Positions 35,767 through 44,624 of a DNA stretch of 64,000 nt are shown here, one piece after another. The notes under the pieces are model-generated. The model saw nothing but the letters and a program-made list of their open reading frames with translations, made no database searches and was not told the DNA's origin. Position 1 is the stretch's first letter. Every line of letters begins with the position of its first letter. Location of the stretch: positions 1-64,000 of the forward strand of contig CALSOO010000004.1 of the NCBI GenBank assembly GCA_943787985.1, given 5' to 3'. The position numbers and the translations under genes are program-made. The stretch is from an uncultured Paracoccaceae bacterium. GTDB lineage: Bacteria; Pseudomonadota; Alphaproteobacteria; Rhodobacterales; Rhodobacteraceae.

Positions 35767-38328
35767 ATGAAAAAAACGTTCAACAACATGTCGATTGGCG
35801 TGAAACTCCCTCTTATAATGAGTTTGCTTGTCGCTTTGACAATCATGATCATGGCCGCGGCGAATTATAGGCTGACCAGCAAGATCATCATCATGGAGGC
35901 CGAAGGCCAACTTCACGGCGCGGCTGACAGTAAAAAAAGAATGCTAAGTAAGCTTTTTGAAGATATTGAACGTGATCTGCGGCTAACGGCAGAATCCACA
36001 AACACTACGGGTGCATTGATCGCTCTGGCTGACGGGTACACGTCACTTGAGAACCGCGAAGAGGTGTTGCACCGTGTCTACATCACCGAGAACCCCAATT
36101 CAGCGAGCGAAAGGGATCTTTTGGTAAGTGCGGACACGGGGTCCAGCTATGGATATATTCATGCTGTCTATCACCCGGGCTTCAATACCCTTCAAGATGC
36201 GATGGGATACTATGACATCTTCTTGATGGATACAGTTGGAAACCTTGTCTACAGCGTTTTCAAAGAAGCGGACTTTGCCACCAATCTTTTGACAGGCGAG
36301 TGGCGAAATAGCGGGTTGGCGGAAGTTTATAATCAGGCAATGACGCTATCGGCTGACGACAAGCCAGCATTTGTCGATTTTGCGGCCTATGGACCAAGCA
36401 ATGGTGCAGCTGCGGCGTTTGCGGCCAAACCTGTTTTCAACAGTCAAGGCGACTTGATTGGCGTCTTGGCCTATCAGATGCCAACGGAACTCATAAACTC
36501 TGAAGTCGGCAACGTCACTGGGCTTGACAAAACAGCACAGGGTTATTTGGTTGGGGCTGATCTTAAGTTCCGCACTGACCTGGCTGACACAGAAGAAGTT
36601 GAAGCTCTTGTTCATGAGATGGATTCAGAGGTCGTACGCGCTGCCCTTGCCGGGGAATCCGGCACGCTTGTGTTCACCGACTCTTTTGGGGCTGAAGTGA
36701 TGGGAGCTTATCAATATATTGATTTCCTGGGAACGCGTTGGGCGTCCATTATTCAGGTTGAAACCGACGATATATTGTCAGGAGTACAACAGGCGTTGGT
36801 CAACGTTGTCCTTATAGCATTGGCTATTTTCGCAGGTGCATTGGCCATTTCAATCTTCTTTTCTCGCGGTATATCACGCCCCGTGGTACAAGTGACGGAG
36901 TCCCTGAGCAAAGTATCAGACGGGGAATTTGAATTTGAAATCCAAAATACCGAGCGTGGCGATGAAGTTGGTGCATTGGCGCGCGCCACTGAAGTTTTCA
37001 AACAAAATGCGTCACGCATGCAAGCCATGAATGCCGAGCGTGAAGAAGACGGCAAGCGTATGGCAGGGATGGCCAAAGAGCGTGAAGCTGCGGCACTCCG
37101 TGAAGTCGAGCTTGCCAAGAAGAAAGAAGAAGATGACCGTCTTGCTGCTGAGGCCAGAGAAGAGATGATGCGTTCCTTGGACAGCTCATTCGGTCAAGTG
37201 GTTGAGGCGGCTATTGAAGGCGAGTTTTCAGCGCGCGTTGAGGCGCGGTTTGACGACCGTGTTCTGAACGGTCTTGCGGAAAACATCAACCGCTTGCTGG
37301 TCGTCGTGGATACAGGTGTTTCCGAAACGGGTGTGGCGCTGAAGCGCGTGGCAGATGGCGACTTGTCTGGCCGAATGGAAGGAGACTTTCGCGGGGCCTT
37401 TGGGAAATTGCAAGACAACGTAAATGCAATGATTCTGTCTTTGCGAACCTTGGTGAGCGGGATCACAGCCAGCGGTGTTACTCTATCGGAGTCTTCAAAC
37501 GAATTGCGGGACACTGCCGACAATCTATCCCGTCGCACAGAGCAAAATGCGGCATCTCTGGAAGAAACATCCGCGGCCTTAAATGAGCTATCTACAAGTA
37601 TCAAACAGGTCAGCACAAATGTTGCTGAGGCCAGCGTGAGCGCGCAAGCTGCCCGTGACACAGCTAAAGCCAGTGAATCAGTTGCGGCAGAAGCAGCATC
37701 TTCCATGGATCGAATTTCAGATGCGTCCAAAGAAATTGCGCGTGTGATTGGTGTGATCGATGACATTGCCTTTCAGATCAATTTGCTGGCCCTGAATGCA
37801 GGGGTTGAAGCCGCGCGTGCGGGTGATGCCGGCAGGGGCTTCTCTGTCGTTGCATCCGAGGTGAGACAATTGGCCCAACGTGCTAGTGAAGCCGCAAAGG
37901 AAATTGGTCTCGTCATTACAGAGAGTGATTCAGCCGTCACAGAAGGTGTCGCAAAGGTCGGTGGTGCCAAGGCATCTTTGGAAACAATCGCAGAGAGCAT
38001 TATTATGATCTCTACTCGTGTGGACGAAGTTTCGGAAGCAATTTCCAAGCAAGCTCTGGGTATTGGCGAGATTACAGATGCCGTGGGGCAGATTGATACA
38101 AACACGCAGAAACAGGCGGCGAGTTTCGAAGAAGTAACTGCCTCAGGCGCAGTTCTGGCAAACCAAGCCGAAAGCCTCAAGCAGTCAGTTACGCGTTTCA
38201 AGACCGGCGAAGAAGCAGCAGTTCCCTCTGATGCGGAAGTCGTCGACGTTGTGAAGGCGACGGCGCCGATTCGACGGGTGGCGACATCTGGAAACGCGGC
38301 GCTCGACCAAGGGTGGGATGAATTTTAA
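35767..38328 (+). CDS. Methyl-accepting chemotaxis protein
   Basis: An 853-residue chemoreceptor. TM1 is at about 9-31, followed by a large periplasmic Cache-like sensor (about 32-340), TM2 at about 341-363, a HAMP domain and a charged coiled-coil stretch rich in Glu/Lys/Arg (about 410-455). A second HAMP-like unit follows (VALKRVADGDLSGRMEGDF) and then the signalling domain with the hairpin tip IAFQINLLALNAGVEAARAGDAGRGFSVVASEVRQLAQR. The C-terminus ends GWDEF, resembling the NWETF-type pentapeptide that tethers CheR/CheB. The start is ATG 35767 with AGGA upstream. The ligand is unknown. No che genes are nearby. Confidence 0.95.
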   Translation: MKKTFNNMSIGVKLPLIMSLLVALTIMIMAAANYRLTSKIIIMEAEGQLHGAADSKKRMLSKLFEDIERDLRLTAESTNTTGALIALADGYTSLENREEVLHRVYITENPNSASERDLLVSADTGSSYGYIHAVYHPGFNTLQDAMGYYDIFLMDTVGNLVYSVFKEADFATNLLTGEWRNSGLAEVYNQAMTLSADDKPAFVDFAAYGPSNGAAAAFAAKPVFNSQGDLIGVLAYQMPTELINSEVGNVTGLDKTAQGYLVGADLKFRTDLADTEEVEALVHEMDSEVVRAALAGESGTLVFTDSFGAEVMGAYQYIDFLGTRWASIIQVETDDILSGVQQALVNVVLIALAIFAGALAISIFFSRGISRPVVQVTESLSKVSDGEFEFEIQNTERGDEVGALARATEVFKQNASRMQAMNAEREEDGKRMAGMAKEREAAALREVELAKKKEEDDRLAAEAREEMMRSLDSSFGQVVEAAIEGEFSARVEARFDDRVLNGLAENINRLLVVVDTGVSETGVALKRVADGDLSGRMEGDFRGAFGKLQDNVNAMILSLRTLVSGITASGVTLSESSNELRDTADNLSRRTEQNAASLEETSAALNELSTSIKQVSTNVAEASVSAQAARDTAKASESVAAEAASSMDRISDASKEIARVIGVIDDIAFQINLLALNAGVEAARAGDAGRGFSVVASEVRQLAQRASEAAKEIGLVITESDSAVTEGVAKVGGAKASLETIAESIIMISTRVDEVSEAISKQALGIGEITDAVGQIDTNTQKQAASFEEVTASGAVLANQAESLKQSVTRFKTGEEAAVPSDAEVVDVVKATAPIRRVATSGNAALDQGWDEF

Positions 38329-38517
38329 TTTGGTGCTTGCCGGATTGTGAGTTGTAATTCTGGCAAGCGTTTTTCGGAGCCGTTGGCCGAGAATGCCTTA
38401 AAACAGGTTCATTCCCGGGAGTTGTCTGCGTTTTGGCAAGCTAGATGTGAGGTGCCCCTGGTTTTGTAGACGGATTGCTTGGTGGTTTTGGAATCAACGA
38501 GACACGGATACGAACTT

Positions 38518-38865
38518 GAGAACAGGATTTGCAGAAGAGTTCAAAAAGGACGCTATGGCGCAAGTTGTCGAGCGTGGTTGCGCTGTCAGCGAGTAAGCTG
38601 AGAGGCCGGGGATCAGCAATAAGCCGCTGTATATTTAGAGAGCTCAATTCACGAAGTCACCACGTGAGAGGTGAAAGGTGGCGGAACAGGATAATGAGAT
38701 CAAGCGCCGGAAGCGCGAGTCGGCGCGCGAGACCGAGGAAAGCACAATCCTAAAACAGGCGCCCGCGCTGACAAGAAGTGCATGTTTACATGCACGAGAG
38801 AGGAGGCTCACCGTATGGAGTTTTCGGTGCGATTGATGTGTTGCGTGCTAGGTGTGCATTGCCCT
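38518..38865 (+). pseudogene. Relic of an IS3-family element (orfA and start of orfB)
   Basis: Translation in shifting frames gives FAEEFKKDAMAQVVERG, then VAEQDNEIKRRKRESARETEE and ILKQ, the beginning and end of an IS3-type OrfA, followed by EEAHRMEFSVRLMCCVLGV, which matches the start of OrfB (KYxFIxxHRxxYxVRxLCxVLGV). Stops and frame changes separate the pieces. It is inactive and lies 190 bases after the chemoreceptor gene. Confidence 0.7.
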
Positions 38866-38949
38866 GCTTTAACTCAGAGGTGTTCTTAGATTTCGACCAG
38901 TTTGCAGCCTTTATGACATGGATCAGGTTTTCTTTTTGGCGGCTAATCT

Positions 38950-39150
38950 CATTGGTTCTGTTCTGTTTTCATAAACCTCGTCGGGGGCAATATGCCGTGC
39001 GTCAAATGGGGACGTTCGGCGTTGTAGTATGTTAGCCATTCATTGACCCCCACCCGCATTTCTGAACCGGCCTCAAAAAGGTTCAGTTAGACGCATTCGT
39101 ACTTCAAAGATCGCTAAAGGCGTTCAATCATCAGATTGTCGCGCCGTGCA
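38950..39150 (-). pseudogene. Relic of an IS3-family orfB (3' end), opposite strand
   Basis: On the minus strand the bases read DNLMIERL, stop, RSLKYECV, stop, LNLFEAGSEM, then VNEWLTYYNAERPHLTHGI and LPPTRF. This is the C-terminal end of an IS3-type integrase (D-N-x-x-I-E-R-x-W-R-S-L-K-Y-E). The tryptophan and a tyrosine codon have become stops. It faces the other IS3 relic, so at least two different insertions have decayed here. Confidence 0.75.
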
Positions 39151-39189
39151 ACTTTCCCGTATTGCCGGCAGTGCATTAGGCGGTCGATC

Positions 39190-39640
39190 ACCGTGTTCCT
39201 CGGCGGGTAGCTTGGGATATTGCCGCTTCTTGAAATGCACTCGAAAACTCGCCGTGGTCCAACGATTGTGTCCGCAGATCGGCAACCAAAACATCTGCCG
39301 TGCTTAGAGAGGCCTCGAAGGCGGCAACGACACTGGTCTTGCAGATTTTATGCCACTCAGCTGCCACCTCCCATGCGCGTTCAAAGGAATGCCCCAAATC
39401 TGGAACCACAGGTCGGTGCCCATTGATGTGCCAACAGGGGGCAAGTTCACTATGCCGGCGCTGCTTGCGCGGTAGGCGTGTTGGATTGCCATCGCTGCTG
39501 AGGTCCGGTCAACAAGGCCCTCGAATTCTGCGCGATTTAGTATATCCACAAGGCGATCTCCAATATGCTTGAGGGCTTCACTATGCCAATTCTCCCTGAT
39601 TTTCGACTGGAAACGCATTTCGCCAAGTGGGAATTCAAAG
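39190..39640 (-). pseudogene. Probable ornithine-cyclodeaminase/mu-crystallin-family relic
   Basis: Two minus-strand frames give DRTSAAMAIQHAYRASSAGI followed by VNLPPVG, resembling the N-terminal end of the family (a helix plus the NPP-V-G turn), and FERAWEVAAEWHKICKTSVV followed by STADVLVADLRTQ, resembling the NAD-binding part. They are out of frame and lack most of the protein. The assignment rests on pattern memory only. The intact aminotransferase starts inside the region on the other strand. Confidence 0.4.
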
Positions 39641-40725
39641 CGCGCTATCATTTGACCGCATCGGATGCAGAAAGCATGTCATTGCGTGAGTTGTTGGCGA
39701 TGGCATCGCCACAAGATCGTGATGCATTTGAAAACATGTGGCTCGGATACACCGAGACCTTTGGCGCGCCCGATCTGCGCGAAGCCATTGCGCAGACCTA
39801 TCAGAACCAAGCGGCTGGGGATGTGTTGTGTTTTGCAGGCGCCAGTGAAGGGATATTTGCCGCAAACAATGTCATTTTGGACAAGAACAGTCATGCGATT
39901 GTCGTGACGCCCAACTATCAATCTCATGAAACGCTACCTTTGGCGATTTGTAGCGCGACAGGTGTGCCGCTTGACCCGGAAGATGGCTGGTCTTTGGATA
40001 TTGACCATGTCGCAGCGGCAATTCAACCCAATACCAAACTTGTGACGATCAATTTTCCGCATAATCCAACAGGGGCGATCCTTCCGCTTGACCGGTACAT
40101 GGCGTTGATCGATCTGTGCCGTAAACACGGAATTTACATCTTACATGACGAGATTTTCAACGGCTTAGGCCCCACAGGTGTTCAACATTTGCCTTTCATT
40201 GCAGATGTGTACGAGCGCGGTTTGTCTTTGAATGTGATGTCGAAGTCCTACGGCCTGCCTGGTTTACGGATCGGATGGATCGCGACCCAAGATGCTGAAA
40301 TCCTATCAAAAATGGAGCGGATGAAACACTATCTTTCGATCTGCAATTCGGGGCCAAGTGAGCGGTTGACCAAGATTGCGTTGATGAACCGAGACGCGAT
40401 TTTGGCGCGCAATTGTGCAATTGTGGATGAGAACCTTCCGAAATGGGACGCATTCTTTGCCCGTTACCCCGACTTGTTTGAATGGGAGCGCCCCAACGGC
40501 TCATGCATGGGGTATCCGCGCTACAAAGGGGCCGAAGGCGTTCAGGCTTTTGCTGCAAAACTGGTTGAGGAAAGTGGCGTGTTGTTCTTGCCGAGCACAA
40601 TCTACACATCCGAGTTGGGGGTCACCCCGCAAGACCGGTTCCGGCTTGGTTTTGGCAGATCAGGTCTGGACGAAGGCATCGCGGCCCTCGACGCACATCT
40701 GATGAAAAATGCTTGGGTAGGTTAA
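39583..40725 (+). CDS. Pyridoxal-phosphate-dependent aminotransferase, class I/II
   Basis: A 380-residue fold-type I aminotransferase that appears complete. It has TETFGAPDLREAIAQTY, CFAGASEGIFAANNV, TPNYQSHETLP, NFPHNPTGAI (substrate/PLP Asn), LHDEIFNG (PLP Asp) and the PLP lysine motif NVMSKSYGLPGLRIGW. Relatives with this PNYQ(S/A)H wording include capreomycidine-synthase-like enzymes. The start is ATG 39583, nine bases after GAGGG. It is followed after 48 bases by a MarR-family gene. The physiological amino donor is not predictable. Confidence 0.9.
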   Translation: MPILPDFRLETHFAKWEFKARYHLTASDAESMSLRELLAMASPQDRDAFENMWLGYTETFGAPDLREAIAQTYQNQAAGDVLCFAGASEGIFAANNVILDKNSHAIVVTPNYQSHETLPLAICSATGVPLDPEDGWSLDIDHVAAAIQPNTKLVTINFPHNPTGAILPLDRYMALIDLCRKHGIYILHDEIFNGLGPTGVQHLPFIADVYERGLSLNVMSKSYGLPGLRIGWIATQDAEILSKMERMKHYLSICNSGPSERLTKIALMNRDAILARNCAIVDENLPKWDAFFARYPDLFEWERPNGSCMGYPRYKGAEGVQAFAAKLVEESGVLFLPSTIYTSELGVTPQDRFRLGFGRSGLDEGIAALDAHLMKNAWVG

Positions 40726-40773
40726 GGTCTCAGTTGGTTGCTTTTGTAACTAGTGTTGTTTAAGTCAGTGCCT

Positions 40774-41208
40774 ATGTCCAAAAGCGCACCCTTCGATTTA
40801 AAAGACTTTTTGCCCTATTTGCTCAACCAGGCCGCGGATGTGTCGAGCCGTGGATTCGAGGGCTACTATAAATCCAAATATGGACTTTTGCGCACGGAGT
40901 GGCGGGTGATTTTCCACTTGGGGCGCTATGGCAGTATAACCGCAAAAGAAATTTGTGACCGCGCCCGCATTCACAAAACCAAGGTAAGCCGTGCGGTGCA
41001 TGCTCTGGAGGTCAAGAGGTTCCTGAAGCGGACGCAAGTGCAAAACGATAGGCGGCAAGAAAGCTTGGAATTGACCGCCAGTGGTACACGCGTTTTTGAA
41101 GATTTGTATCAGGAAGCCGGTCGTTTTGACGCTGAATCGATGTCAGCATTCAGCGAAGACGAAAGAGCCATTTTGCGTCGCCTGCTTGCGCAAATTGCGG
41201 GTCTTTAG
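40774..41208 (+). CDS. MarR-family transcriptional regulator
   Basis: A 144-residue winged-helix regulator with EWRVIFHLGRYGSITAKEICDRARIHKTKVSRAVHALE (helix-turn-helix) and the wing residues DRRQESLELTASG. The start is ATG 40774. It converges with puuD, with 5 bases between their stops. It probably controls itself or the preceding aminotransferase (same strand, 48-base gap). Confidence 0.9.
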   Translation: MSKSAPFDLKDFLPYLLNQAADVSSRGFEGYYKSKYGLLRTEWRVIFHLGRYGSITAKEICDRARIHKTKVSRAVHALEVKRFLKRTQVQNDRRQESLELTASGTRVFEDLYQEAGRFDAESMSAFSEDERAILRRLLAQIAGL

Positions 41209-41213
41209 CACCG

Positions 41214-42449
41214 CTAGTTGTTTGCGCGGACTTCTTGAATCCATGCCACAATTGTTTCCCTTGCTTCTGTGTCCATTTGGATTGCACTGGGCGGAGGCAT
41301 CGCGTTGCTGATCCCTGCATGAAGGTAAATCTGACTGGCGTGGCGCGCGACGTCTCCGGGGTTTTCCAGATATACGCCTTTGGGGGCCCATTTCATGTTG
41401 CCCCAAACAGGTTCACGCGCATGGCACATCGAGCAGTTTCCAACGACAGTGTCATACGCATCCTCAAAGCCGTCTGCGGATGCAAATTTTTGCTCATATG
41501 CGGTAAGGGGGCGCGCCTCGGCGTCTTCCCATGTTTCGGTGGGGCGGACTGATGACAGCCACGCAATCAAAAGCATCAGCAAAACCGTAACACCCCAGGT
41601 CCAGTGTGGTCCTGTTCCAGTGGCGTGCATGGTGTTGAAATAATGACGAATAGTGACGCCTGTAAGGAAAATCAGGCTTGCGATAATCCAAGCATATTCG
41701 GTGCCGAAAGACAGCGGGTAATGGTTGGACAACATAAGGAAGATAACAGGCAAAGTCAGGTAGTTGTTGTGCATTGAGCGCAGCTTGGCGATTTTGCCGT
41801 ATTTTGCGTCCGGTGTGCGCCCTGCCTTAAGGTCAGCCACAACTATGCGCTGGTTTGGCATGATCTGGAAAAACACATTGGCGGTCATGATCGTGGCGGT
41901 AAACGCGCCAAGATGCAAAAGTGCTGCGCGCCCGGTGAAAATCTGGTTGTAGCCCCAAGACATGACAACAAGGATCACAAATAGGAGCAACATCAGAACT
42001 GTTGGTTGTTCCCCCAGTTTGGATTTGCACATGAAGTCATAGGCGATCCATCCGATAGTCAACGATCCGGCTGAAATCAAAATGCCTTGCCACAGCGCGA
42101 TGCCCGCCTTTGTGGGGTCAAGCAGGAACAATTCACCGCCGACCCAATAGACAATCATCAACAATGCGGCGCCCGAAACCCACGTGATGTAGCTTTGCCA
42201 TTTATGCCAAATCAGATGCTCGGGCATGTTTTCGGGCGCGACCAGATATTTTTGGATGTGGTAGAAACCGCCACCGTGCACCTGCCATTCCTCACCGTGC
42301 ACACCAATCGGCATATCAGGGGCTTTTCGCAGACCCAAATCCAGCGCGATAAAGAAGAAAGAGGCGCCAATCCACGCCATGGCGGTGATCACATGCAGCC
42401 AACGGACCGCAAACGCGATCCAATCCCAAATTACAGCTAGATCATACAT
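41214..42449 (-). CDS. puuD: Urate hydroxylase PuuD-type, membrane protein with C-terminal cytochrome c domain
   Basis: A 411-residue integral membrane protein. It has eight or nine predicted helices beginning RWLHVITAMAWIGASFFFI and including an EWQVHGGGFYHIQKYLVAPE loop, then a periplasmic cytochrome c domain with the haem site CSMCH and a distal Met in AGISNAMPPPSA. This architecture matches PuuD of purine degradation, which oxidises urate to 5-hydroxyisourate using the respiratory chain instead of O2. The start is ATG 42449, with GGGGAA upstream. Other urate genes (puuE, hiuH) are not in the window. A divergent LysR gene is the probable regulator. Confidence 0.92.
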   Translation of the reverse strand: MYDLAVIWDWIAFAVRWLHVITAMAWIGASFFFIALDLGLRKAPDMPIGVHGEEWQVHGGGFYHIQKYLVAPENMPEHLIWHKWQSYITWVSGAALLMIVYWVGGELFLLDPTKAGIALWQGILISAGSLTIGWIAYDFMCKSKLGEQPTVLMLLLFVILVVMSWGYNQIFTGRAALLHLGAFTATIMTANVFFQIMPNQRIVVADLKAGRTPDAKYGKIAKLRSMHNNYLTLPVIFLMLSNHYPLSFGTEYAWIIASLIFLTGVTIRHYFNTMHATGTGPHWTWGVTVLLMLLIAWLSSVRPTETWEDAEARPLTAYEQKFASADGFEDAYDTVVGNCSMCHAREPVWGNMKWAPKGVYLENPGDVARHASQIYLHAGISNAMPPPSAIQMDTEARETIVAWIQEVRANN

Positions 42450-42502
42450 GAAAATTCCCCGATTTTTTGCTTCTGGCCACCCTAGGCCACAAGCTATTAC
42501 TC

Positions 42503-42523
42503 TGGTATTGTCACAAAATACCA
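42503..42523. promoter_or_regulatory. LysR-type inverted repeat between puuD and its divergent regulator
   Basis: TGGTATT (42503-42509) and AATACCA (42517-42523) are perfect inverted arms with a 7-base spacer, in the 98-base region shared by puuD and the LysR gene. It is a strong candidate for the regulator's binding site. Confidence 0.6.
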
Positions 42524-42547
42524 AACAGCCTCAAAAAAATCAGAACA

Positions 42548-43477
42548 ATGGCATATTTAGACAACATTCGCACTTTTGTCCGTGTTTACGAACTTGGCAG
42601 CATGTCAGCTGCGGGGCGTGATTTACGGATTTCTCCCGCGGTGACGTCCTCGCGTATTTCCCAGTTGGAAGAGCATCTAAGTGTCAGACTGTTCCAACGC
42701 AACACGCGCAGCCTGACCCCGACGGAACACGGTCGCGCGTTTTATGAAGGTGCCTGTAACATACTGGAAACTGTGAATACGGCAGAGGCACAGGTCGTTA
42801 ACATTACAGAAAACCCCAAGGGTGCCTTGTTTGTCGCTGCCCCTCTCGGGGTTGGGCGGCGGCTGATTGCACCGCAAGTTCCCGATTTTCTGGCTCAATA
42901 CCCCGAAGTGAAAGTAAGGTTGCGCCTGACGGATCGCAAAGTTGACCTGACCACGGAAGGGTTGGACCTCGCGTTTTTTCTGGGGCTACCCGAGGACAGC
43001 AATTTACGGATTCGAAAGATCGCGGATGTCGCCCGTGTTTTGTGCGCCTCACCCGCGTACATCCAACGTCGTGGCAATCCCCCCAACGGGGACGCATTGG
43101 TTGCGCATGGCCACGAGTGTTTAAACCTGCGCTTCCCCGGAGCGACAGAGTTTAACTGGCCGCTCAAAACGCCCGAAGGTGTGAAAAAATTCCGTGTAAC
43201 CGGACGTTACGAATCTGATGACGGGGATGTTTTGACGGATTGGGCTCTCGGCGGGCATGGAATTGTGATGAAGCCAATCTTTGAAGTTTCCGAACACATC
43301 GTCGGAGGACACTTGGTGCCTGTTGCGGTCAACAGTCCACCTGAACCAATCCAAATGGCGTGTCTGTTTACGCATCGCAAACAGCAAGATCCCAAAACGC
43401 GCTTGTTCATGGACTTTATAATCGAGCGTATCGGCGAAGTTGTACGCAAAACCGGTTTGCAAGAAGAGATCGCGTGA
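42548..43477 (+). CDS. LysR-family transcriptional regulator (PuuD-linked)
   Basis: A 309-residue regulator with the N-terminal motif FVRVYELGSMSAAGRDLRIS followed by TSSRISQLEEHL, and an effector domain opening LFVAAPLGVGRRLIAPQVPDF. It belongs to the CrgA-like branch. The start is ATG 42548; an earlier in-frame codon would cover the shared promoter. It is divergent from puuD, with a perfect inverted repeat between them. Confidence 0.92.
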   Translation: MAYLDNIRTFVRVYELGSMSAAGRDLRISPAVTSSRISQLEEHLSVRLFQRNTRSLTPTEHGRAFYEGACNILETVNTAEAQVVNITENPKGALFVAAPLGVGRRLIAPQVPDFLAQYPEVKVRLRLTDRKVDLTTEGLDLAFFLGLPEDSNLRIRKIADVARVLCASPAYIQRRGNPPNGDALVAHGHECLNLRFPGATEFNWPLKTPEGVKKFRVTGRYESDDGDVLTDWALGGHGIVMKPIFEVSEHIVGGHLVPVAVNSPPEPIQMACLFTHRKQQDPKTRLFMDFIIERIGEVVRKTGLQEEIA

Positions 43478-43498
43478 GCGGTTATGCTGCCTTTGACG

Positions 43499-44479
43499 TC
43501 AGGAGGCGTTCTGGCTGCGCCACTGTGTTGGTGTTTGGCCGGTAACGCGCCGGAATTCTCTGTTAAAATTGGATTTTGTATAAAACCCCGCATCTAGCAT
43601 GGCGGTAGTGACCGACACATCCGTCGACGCCAGTTCGTCGCAGACCGCCGATATTCGCATGTTGTTGATGAATTGTGACATGTTTAATCCGGTGTTGCGG
43701 TTGACGGTTTGCGAAAGATCACGGGCGGGAAAGGCAAGGCGTTTTGACAAGCGGCTCAGCGTCAGGTCAGGATCTCGAAAAAGTTCCTTTGCAACGATCA
43801 TGGCACTTAATTTTTGAACCAATTTTGCATCTGCATCCAAGCTTGTTGCCGGTTGTTTGTCCGTCCCGGAGCGCAACAAAAAGGCGACGCAGGCAACCAA
43901 CAGCCCCAGCCCCCCGAACGAGGCGGCGGCTGCGATTGTACGGGTTCGAAGGCCGCCGCTGATTAAGAAGTCTGCCGCGATGCTGGCATCGGTGAGACCG
44001 GACAGAACCAGAGTCGCAACTGTTGCACAGAGCCCCAGACGCAGGGTTGACGTGTACCGCAGCGGTGCCCAGGCAAAGGTATTGTCGCCATCACGCCAAA
44101 AGGCCATCGCAAGTCCAGCGGCATAGGCGAATGTACTCAGGCCTAATGCTATGTCCGCGAGATATATGGCGAAGACCACAACCAGCCCAACAGACCCGAC
44201 TGAAATGGCATGCAACAGAATGCGTGGTGACAGCGACGGATTGGTAAATGCCAAAAATGCCAACGGGGGAATGAGAGCGCCCGTGAAATGCTGGATATTC
44301 AGGACCGCATCAAACCCGTATCCGTAGCGGGCACCCAGTAAGAAGAGTTGCAGTGCGAGGGTACACAAAAATGCGATCAACCAAGGGGCCGGCAGCCGCT
44401 GATATAGCCGTGTTGCAAGCCAGACGGCGATCACTGCCAAAACGCTTGCAGGTAAGAAGGTGACTGGAATCATGAACAT
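43499..44479 (-). CDS. Membrane-anchored AraC-family regulator
   Basis: A 326-residue protein. The first about 210 residues form roughly seven hydrophobic helices (FLPASVLAVIAVWLATRLY, then LIAFLCTLALQLFLLGARYG and others). The C-terminal about 100 residues are an AraC DNA-binding domain (LSRLSKRLAFPARDLSQTVN and SVTTAMLDAGFYTKSNFNREFRR). Membrane-bound AraC proteins sense a membrane or periplasmic cue. The divergent neighbour encodes an exported hydrolase, and a 21-bp-spaced direct repeat lies between them. Confidence 0.9.
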   Translation of the reverse strand: MFMIPVTFLPASVLAVIAVWLATRLYQRLPAPWLIAFLCTLALQLFLLGARYGYGFDAVLNIQHFTGALIPPLAFLAFTNPSLSPRILLHAISVGSVGLVVVFAIYLADIALGLSTFAYAAGLAMAFWRDGDNTFAWAPLRYTSTLRLGLCATVATLVLSGLTDASIAADFLISGGLRTRTIAAAASFGGLGLLVACVAFLLRSGTDKQPATSLDADAKLVQKLSAMIVAKELFRDPDLTLSRLSKRLAFPARDLSQTVNRNTGLNMSQFINNMRISAVCDELASTDVSVTTAMLDAGFYTKSNFNREFRRVTGQTPTQWRSQNAS

Positions 44480-44527
44480 GAAAGCTCTCGGTGTCTTGGT
44501 TGATCCATGTGTAGCCCATTGAGGGCG

Positions 44528-44558
44528 CTAAATCCTGTTTTAGACGGACTAAATCATG
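44528..44558. promoter_or_regulatory. Direct repeats with 21-bp period, candidate AraC-family site
   Basis: CTAAATCCTG (44528-44537) and CTAAATCATG (44549-44558) are spaced 21 bases apart, two helical turns, as expected for an AraC-type dimer. They lie in the divergent region between the membrane AraC gene and the hydrolase gene. Confidence 0.45.
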
Positions 44559-44624
44559 ATCAAGGTCGCGCGGTTTTGGAAAAAGAGGCGTCTTGGAGGA
44601 ACAACTATTCTTTAGGAGCACCCT

